Source: Margaritifera margaritifera (lineage: Eukaryota; Mollusca; Bivalvia; Unionida; Margaritiferidae). Taken from it: 64,000 bases of DNA. Numbering within the stretch: position 1 is the first letter of the stretch; every line of letters begins with the position of its first letter. A program made the translations under genes and the position numbers. A model generated the notes under the pieces. The model made no database searches, was not told the origin of the DNA, and was given only the letters and a program-made list of their open reading frames with translations. Positions 58,605 to 64,000 of this stretch are shown in pieces. Location: contig JAQPZY010001436.1 of assembly GCA_029931535.1 (NCBI GenBank), positions 1,577,001 through 1,641,000 of the forward strand, in the 5' to 3' direction.

Positions 58605-58899
58605 CACACACATGACCGGTTTAACCGCAGGGAAACTAGGTAGTGGCCTAGAGCGGCAACATTTTTTTTTTTTGGGGGGGGGGGCAAAAAAATAAATGAA
58701 TAAGAACAAGAAAGAGAAATAGCGTAAAATAGAAGATAATACGCGTCTAAAAATATTAACAGAAAGAGAAAAACAGAAGGATAGAATAAATCTACAATAT
58801 TAATTTTCGAAAGTTAATTATGGGGGAGTGGGCGCAAAGCTGAAGGTTCGCCGTGTATATATATGAATAAATAATATTATCATACAGGTTAGAAAATTT

Positions 58900-59010
58900 A
58901 AATTCCTACTCTACGGAGATTCGAACCCGGATCCGCGGGTTACGGCACCCATCGCGTTGCCTCTAAGCACCAACCTCTATAGCATCTCGACCATGCACAC
59001 ATCAACAAAA
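58900..59010 (-). mobile_element. tRNA-like SINE head
   Basis: On the minus strand an A-box-like TGGTCGAGATGCTATAGAGG is followed by a strong B box in GGATCCGGGTTCGAATCTCC, with long-variable-arm (Leu/Ser-type) spacing. It is not a functional tRNA: the acceptor ends do not pair. The body and tail of the SINE are not clear. Confidence 0.5.
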
Positions 59011-59141
59011 AATGATGCTACAAAGTCGATGGTATAGGCATTCTTGCGTAGCAGACACACCCGCATGTCGACCCAGTAATTAATTCTCATCTAAATACAC
59101 AGCATTGTAATGTAATAGCACTTTCCGCTCTGTTTGGTGTG

Positions 59142-59145
<4 letters not shown>

Positions 59146-59184
<39 letters not shown>
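59146..59184. repeat. (TA)n microsatellite
   Basis: About 39 bp of TA dinucleotides. Confidence 0.95.
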
Positions 59185-59187
<3 letters not shown>

Positions 59188-59228
59188 AAAAAATATACAG
59201 TAAAACAACTGAGGTGAGGTGTGGGCGG

Positions 59229-59391
59229 GGGAGGGTGAGCTTCTTTATCATATTTGTCTAATTTTTCGTTGGGTCTTTAAATTCGTGGATCAGGGTATCA
59301 ACGAAATCCACGGAAATTGGTACCCCACGAAAATCTGTGATACTGCAGTATATATAGTGTAGTATCACAGATATATATAGTGTAGTATCAC

Positions 59392-59479
<88 letters not shown>

Positions 59480-59617
59480 TGGTACCCCACGGAAATCTGC
59501 GATGCTGCAAATATGCAAACTTTGACAGGCAAAACCACGAATTAAGTACCCACGAAAAAGTCTTTTTTTTTTACAAAACCACGAAAATTGATACCCTCGA
59601 AAATAAATGATACTACG

Positions 59618-59622
<5 letters not shown>
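59229..59622. repeat. Bivalve-type interspersed repeat, copies B and C, split by (TA)n
   Basis: 59229-59350 matches copy A (48010-48131). After two AGTGTAGTATCACAGATATA units and a (TA)n tract (about 59392-59474), similar phrases return. TTGGTACCCCACGGAAATCT is followed by AAACCACGAATTAAGTACCC, then AAACCACGAAAATTGATACC and GATACTACGGTG. The second half resembles the first in phrase order but with different spacing, as if two copies were joined. Confidence 0.65.

Positions 59623-59687
<65 letters not shown>
59621..59687. repeat. (TA)n microsatellite
   Basis: About 67 bp of TA dinucleotides. Confidence 0.97.
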
Positions 59688-59690
<3 letters not shown>

Positions 59691-59820
59691 GTATGCAACA
59701 TATCTATTGGATATGGTATTGTATATCCCAGACAACACACATAGTTACAGTGCCACCAAAGTGCCCTTAAAAAGTGAAAGGATTATGAATATTTATACCA
59801 AACCTATGCAATGACAACCT

Positions 59821-60018
59821 CATGCTTGATGATAAGCCCACTTTTCATAGTTGTAGACATGTTTGATGATAAGCCCACTTTTCATAGTTGTAGACATGTT
59901 TGATGTTTGGCAAATATTTATGAAGGATATCTTTGTCTGGCATTAGTCAAACTCGCTACTTGTTGACAAATGCATTAGGCATTAGTCCCACTCGCTACTT
60001 GTTGACAAATGCATTAGG
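59821..60018. repeat. Two adjoining tandem duplications (37 bp x2 and 39 bp x2)
   Basis: CATGTTTGATGATAAGCCCA... is repeated once with 37-bp spacing (59821-59895). GGCATTAGTCAAACTCGCTA... is repeated once with 39-bp spacing (59939-60016). Confidence 0.9.
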
Positions 60019-60399
60019 CGGGCCCGCTTGCCTTATAATGGGTGAAAGCTATTCGCAAAGCAAAGCACTATTCTTTTCTCGGGATTCCGTAACGAAAAGG
60101 ACACGCGATACACTTGAAATGCATAGGAGTGTATTGGCTCGAAATTTGGAAGATGATAGGATATACTAATAGTTTACGTTACGTTTTATAAAAAAAAAAA
60201 CCTTGATTCAAATTAGCCTTTTGACAGAGATATAATTAAAGGAGTCACATATAATATGATTCGGACAAATGAACAAATCTCTTTAAATACATTGAAAATA
60301 TCGCTACAACATAACTATGATTTGACGGTGAGCAAATACAAATTATAGAAAATTCCCCATGAACTGCTATTTAGGTACAAAAATTGCCTGGACAACGGA

Positions 60400-61130
60400 A
60401 TGCAATTATATAGAGAAATTACATTGTTGAGAAAAAGCACAATATTTCAGGAAAATAAGTGAAAAATGTGCAGACGTTCGACCAGTTGAGTATTTGGACG
60501 AAACGTGGATAGACATCCATCATTCAGAGTAATACGCCTGGAGACGTAGGGTCAGCATTTGGATGTCCTCCATACTGGGGAGTAAGGAGACATGCTTTCT
60601 TCCTGGATGAAACTTGGTCTTTAAAACAATTAGCAATGATGGGAGGGACTACCATTTCGAGATGAACGGCGGAATCTTTATGGATTGGGTCGAACATAAA
60701 CTGGTTTCCACTTTGCCCTTTGGAACCATTGTCTTAACGGATAACAAGTTAAAGCAGTGTTCGTGAAGAAAACACTTATATTCCTACAACCAGGAAGGCA
60801 GATGTCCAAGCAGGACTGACAAAAAAACAACCAAACTGATGACATCTAAATGACTAAGCTTACTCTTCTGGATCTATATCGAAGGTAAAAACACAAACCA
60901 GATTATAAAGTTGAAAATTATCTGAAGAGTAGTGGGTACGAGATTCTGAAACTGTCACATCAACATTGCGCCTTAAATCCAATAAAGTTAATGTGGGGAG
61001 ACGTAAGAAAAGAAATCGCAAATGAAAATAAGTAATTTAACTAGCAGCTTAACTCAGATTGGGTTCAGAAAGGATTTGTAAGGATAGTAAAGTTGAAAAA
61101 CAGTGCTGGATATCAGACGGTATTCTAACA
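60400..61130 (+). pseudogene. Dead IS630-Tc1-mariner transposase, spacing like the Sailor (DD82E) group
   Basis: This is a DDE transposase relic. The first aspartate is in RPVEYLDETWIDIHHSE (60497-60499). It is followed by DYHFEMNGGIFMDWVEHKLV and the second aspartate in PFGTIVLTDNK (60740-60742). The end reads VENYLKSSGYEILKLSHQHC and then ALNPIKLMWGDVRKEIANEN. In the family this last block is LNPIE, so the third catalytic residue has become lysine (codon 60985-60987). The D-to-D distance is 81 codons in frame. The second D to the third position is 245 nt, about 82 codons allowing for one frameshift, much longer than the 34 of ordinary Tc1. Several stops confirm it is inactive. The N-terminal DNA-binding part and the TIRs were not identified. 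Confidence 0.75.
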
Positions 61131-62500
61131 GCAATAAACACTATTATTATAGAGAACTTGATAATGATAATGATGATGATGAAGGTGGTGATATGTAAAG
61201 GAGGATGCACCTGTCAGTCCAATATGTGATTTATATAAAAAAAATTATAAGTGATAAAGTATATGATACAGTGTTTTAAACAGATCTAAGTTTCATTTAA
61301 ATAATGCATAGTTTACAAATACTGTTGGAAAACATAAATAATTTACTACACTGGAAGCATATCATGACAATTTCCAAATGCAACACGTCTACATGTTAAC
61401 TTTCAGAGAATAAATAAAACTAGTATTATATTGTATCAGCTGCAAGAATTATGGACACAAATCAGTAAGAAAATTTTTTGTCCGATATGGGAAGCATTGC
61501 TAGATTGAAAGAAAAAAATCATTATATCTTAGAAAATATATGTAATGTTATTTTGTACGGTAATGTAAAAAGTATATTTCAGACAAGTGTAAATAATCGT
61601 TGTCCTTGACTTCAGTTATAAATAATTGTTGTTGTTTTGTTTTTTTGTTTTTTTGTTTTTGTTTTTTTTTCTCTTCAATTCTTTAAAAAAAATATATTTA
61701 AGGACATTATCTATGCCTTGCTTTATTTACACATAAAGATTTACGTCTACACTTATTTTGTATCTGCCATATGGTTACCGCCATTAAATTTTACACAGGT
61801 GTCAATGGATAAAAATTGATGACGTGACCAAAATATGTTCAAAATAGACCTACGAGTTTGTATTAGTATATATAACATATGCGCATATCTTATGTTGGGA
61901 AATTTTTTAGCTTCTTGTTAAAACGGTGACTTTTGGATGTCTCAGTGGGTACTAAAAACAATATACGCTAGTTATTCATCTGTAGTCATATTTGTAAATA
62001 TTTTATATATGGGATATGTAATGCTATGATGTCAGAATTTGCAATCTAAGTTCCTTCTTTTCTTATTGTAATGAGAATGTTTAAATTGGAGTGCTAAAAA
62101 TAAGTCGAGTTGGACTTCTGGTTTTCATGGATAGTTGGTGTGGTGAGCTTCAATTGTGCTCTTGCGATTCTTTAAGCTTATTATTTTGTCAAACTCTTAC
62201 GTTTCAGATATTCAGTAGTGACTTAGAACAGTTTGCACCAAGAAATATCGGAACAGGTTCTCAAAATTAGGAGTTTTATAGCACTTTCTGTTTGGGTTTG
62301 TGCATCCCGTCCCACGTTAATCACAGGTATATTATGCATGTACACAGCGGTCAGCCAACAACAAGTCGTTATGAATAATGTGGTGTCATCCGATGTGAGT
62401 GAATAAGCTAATAGGAATCTATACCTGCAATGATTTCTCAAATATGGCCAAATTCTTTGCCAGACTTTGTCATTTAGTGGTAAGGATACCGAGACCATTA
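61131..62500. other. No gene recognised
   Basis: AT-rich sequence with T/G-rich DNA at 61627-61670. The minus frame at 62223-62504 shows no known domain. Confidence 0.4.
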
Positions 62501-62983
62501 GCACCTAGGTAGATCATTTCAAAGCGAGGGTTTATAGTCTTGAAAGATTTGGGAAACATCGAATGAGGATCTGATAAATATCCACGAGAAGGATGTCAAA
62601 ATTATGAAAGAGCACACATTGAATGAAACCAGTGAGAGTAAAAACTTAAACTTTGGGGCAGAAAATGGAACCTCGTTATTCAGAGGCTGCCGGGGAAGAA
62701 GAACAAGTCCTCTCACCTCCTCTGGTGGTGCATAATTTCTTCTAGAAATCCCATGGGATAAAGGAGAGGGTAGCAATGGTAGTCAAGCCGTTCATCGACA
62801 TCACGGGGGCCAGCAGATAAATAAAGCATCATTGTGAGATTTAACGAATTGATGGACAGGGACGAAGTCATATCGCTGTGCCTCGAATAGGTACTTGAAG
62901 TGGTGTTGGTGTGGTGAGGGTGGGTGTTGGAATACCCGTTTGAAGTGCTGATACCATAGAAAAACAATAAAGATAAGTAATAG

Positions 62984-63829
62984 GTGTCCAACTGTGTGTC
63001 TCCAGTGTCGGTTGAGGATAACGGCTCCTCCCCAGTTATAACGGCAGTGGAGTCGCAAACCGGTGTAACGGCCCAACCAGTTTTGGAAAAGACGAGGGTC
63101 AGTGTTCTGCAAACTCTGGTTTCAAAAAGCTCGGACATAATTTCACAGACTGTCGATAGAAGACATATCGCCCCCTTCGCTGAAAATAGCACACAGATTT
63201 CTAATGCCAATGTTCATCCTAATGCGATAAATGCCGCGCGCACACCCATTCGGAATCAAAATAAACCGTTAGCCCACACGGAACAGCTTTCCGAACATGG
63301 TACTTCGACCAGGATAGAACATGGTAGGCATCCGATGGCTAGCAACAGTAATGTGAAAGGTATTGATTTGAAAACCCCTCCTAGCAAGATACCTACCGTA
63401 ATTGGTGGTAAGGTATAAAGACCTAGATCGTTTGGTAAACCAAGTTTAGAAATCGGCTCAGATGTTATTGCTGGACATGGGGATGGTGATGACAATGATG
63501 AGAATGTTGTATTTGAAGATGTGGTTAGACGTAGAACAAGGCGCTTTTGTGTGGGTGGTATTGGCGTCAAATCTACTGCTGAAGGCCTCAGTAAATTCTT
63601 GCAAGAATACGATATAGAGCCGTTATCAATAAAGTTAATCCACAGTAGACGTAATTGTCTATCGGCCAAGCTGACTGTATATAACTCAGACTGCCACACT
63701 GTTGAAAACGATGTAACATGGCCAAAAGGTGTCTATGTAAGGAGGTGGTATGGGAATCAATCCTGGCGAGATAGGTTTAGCAATCGCGATCAGGAGGCAA
63801 ATGAAGGTTCAGGAAGCGATATTCCATGA
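62984..63829 (+). pseudogene. LINE ORF1 (RNA-binding, gag-like) with one internal stop
   Basis: The reading is open from just after a TAG at 62981 to 63829 in one phase, except for TAA at 63416-63418. The first half is serine/threonine-rich and low in structure (VSPVSVEDNGSSPV...). The second half holds the conserved part, RRFCVGGIGVKSTAEGLSKF, then SRRNCLSAKLTVYNSDC and WPKGVYVRRWYG. The VGGI...ST..GL..FL and WPxGVxVRxW pattern is what I know from the ORF1 C-terminal domain of molluscan CR1/Jockey-type LINEs, which packages element RNA. There is no ATG near the 5' end, so the true start lies upstream or is lost. Confidence 0.65.
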
Positions 63830-63942
63830 CTAGGGCGACATAGCCAATTGTTCATAAATCTGCCATTATGTACTGTCGTAAGTTAATGTGTTTTGTCATT
63901 TTTGTCATTTTATTCCTGCTTTCACACTGCATAAGTATTAAG

Positions 63943-64000
63943 ATGCCTATATTGCAAGTTAATATGAATCTTAATATACTGAGCTGGAATGTTAGAGGAA
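63943..64000 (+). CDS. Start of LINE ORF2 (endonuclease), partial
   Basis: ATG at 63943 (or the in-frame ATG at 63964) starts MPILQVNMNLNILSWNVRG, which runs off the window. NILSWNVRG is the first strand of the AP-like endonuclease, with the N involved in catalysis. The frame is open as far as it can be seen. Confidence 0.7.
   Translation, partial: MPILQVNMNLNILSWNVRG

Larger units (their letters stand above)
62500..64000 (+). mobile_element. 5' part of a two-ORF LINE, cut by the window end
   Basis: ORF1 (62984-63829, one stop) is followed after 113-134 bp by the beginning of ORF2, whose first residues are the start of an AP-like endonuclease. The order and the short inter-ORF gap are those of CR1/Jockey-type LINEs. 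The start of the element is not defined. The frame at about 62550-62735 (KDVKIMKEHTLNETSESKN) may belong to ORF1 upstream. Confidence 0.7.

Noticed and set aside
62713..63210. 165-codon minus-strand frame opposite LINE ORF1
   Set aside because: Antisense to ORF1, whose downstream domain and ORF2 start lie on the plus strand. No domain is recognisable.

Overview
The window is animal nuclear DNA, most likely from a bivalve mollusc or another lophotrochozoan. The evidence is the AT-rich base composition, the very long (TA)n, (CT)n and (CA)n microsatellites, poly-G tracts, a V-SINE (RUDI-like) element, tRNA-headed SINEs, several families of non-LTR retrotransposon, a DIRS-like relic, hAT-type MITEs and solo LTRs. 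No intact host protein-coding gene can be supported. Almost everything recognisable is a transposable element or a tandem array, and most long reading frames are translations of repeats.

Layout. 410-1500 (+) is a decayed CR1/Jockey-like LINE reverse transcriptase (RT) with an internal 42-bp repeat. 3095-8205 (-) is an L1/Tx1-like LINE split by a younger, 5'-truncated CR1/Jockey-like LINE (5830-7760). 8600-10200 (+) is a second copy of the 42-bp-repeat LINE; it carries a hAT MITE (9110-9273) and a tRNA-SINE (9584-9833), each with intact target-site duplications (TSDs). 11628-13858 is a 24-bp minisatellite. 14994-17243 is a candidate inverted-repeat transposon, and one internal block of it recurs, diverged, at 20919-21240. 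24440-24650 is a V-SINE. 25338-27350 holds two more MITEs, a DIRS-like relic and a 43-bp array. 28554-29313 and 31233-32068 are two LTRs of one family in opposite orientation; the second interrupts a ~265-bp satellite (30640-33000).

36184-36379 is a textbook hAT MITE. 37270-41160 (-) is a second L1/Tx1-like LINE whose C-terminal part carries a 48-bp in-frame repeat and whose endonuclease start runs into a 40-bp array (41100-42458). The stretch 42459-58500 is mostly simple repeats and short minisatellites, with a possible THAP-like exon at 55580-55795 (-). 58500-60020 is a cluster of (TA)n tracts, a SINE head and a bivalve-type interspersed repeat. 60400-61130 (+) is a dead IS630-Tc1-mariner transposase. 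62984-64000 (+) is the 5' part of another two-ORF LINE, cut by the window end.

The most interesting pattern is that minisatellites here repeatedly start inside retrotransposon coding sequence (42, 48 and 40 bp, probably 20 bp). Several later insertions can be dated relative to their hosts, because removing the element plus one TSD restores the host reading frame or repeat period exactly.
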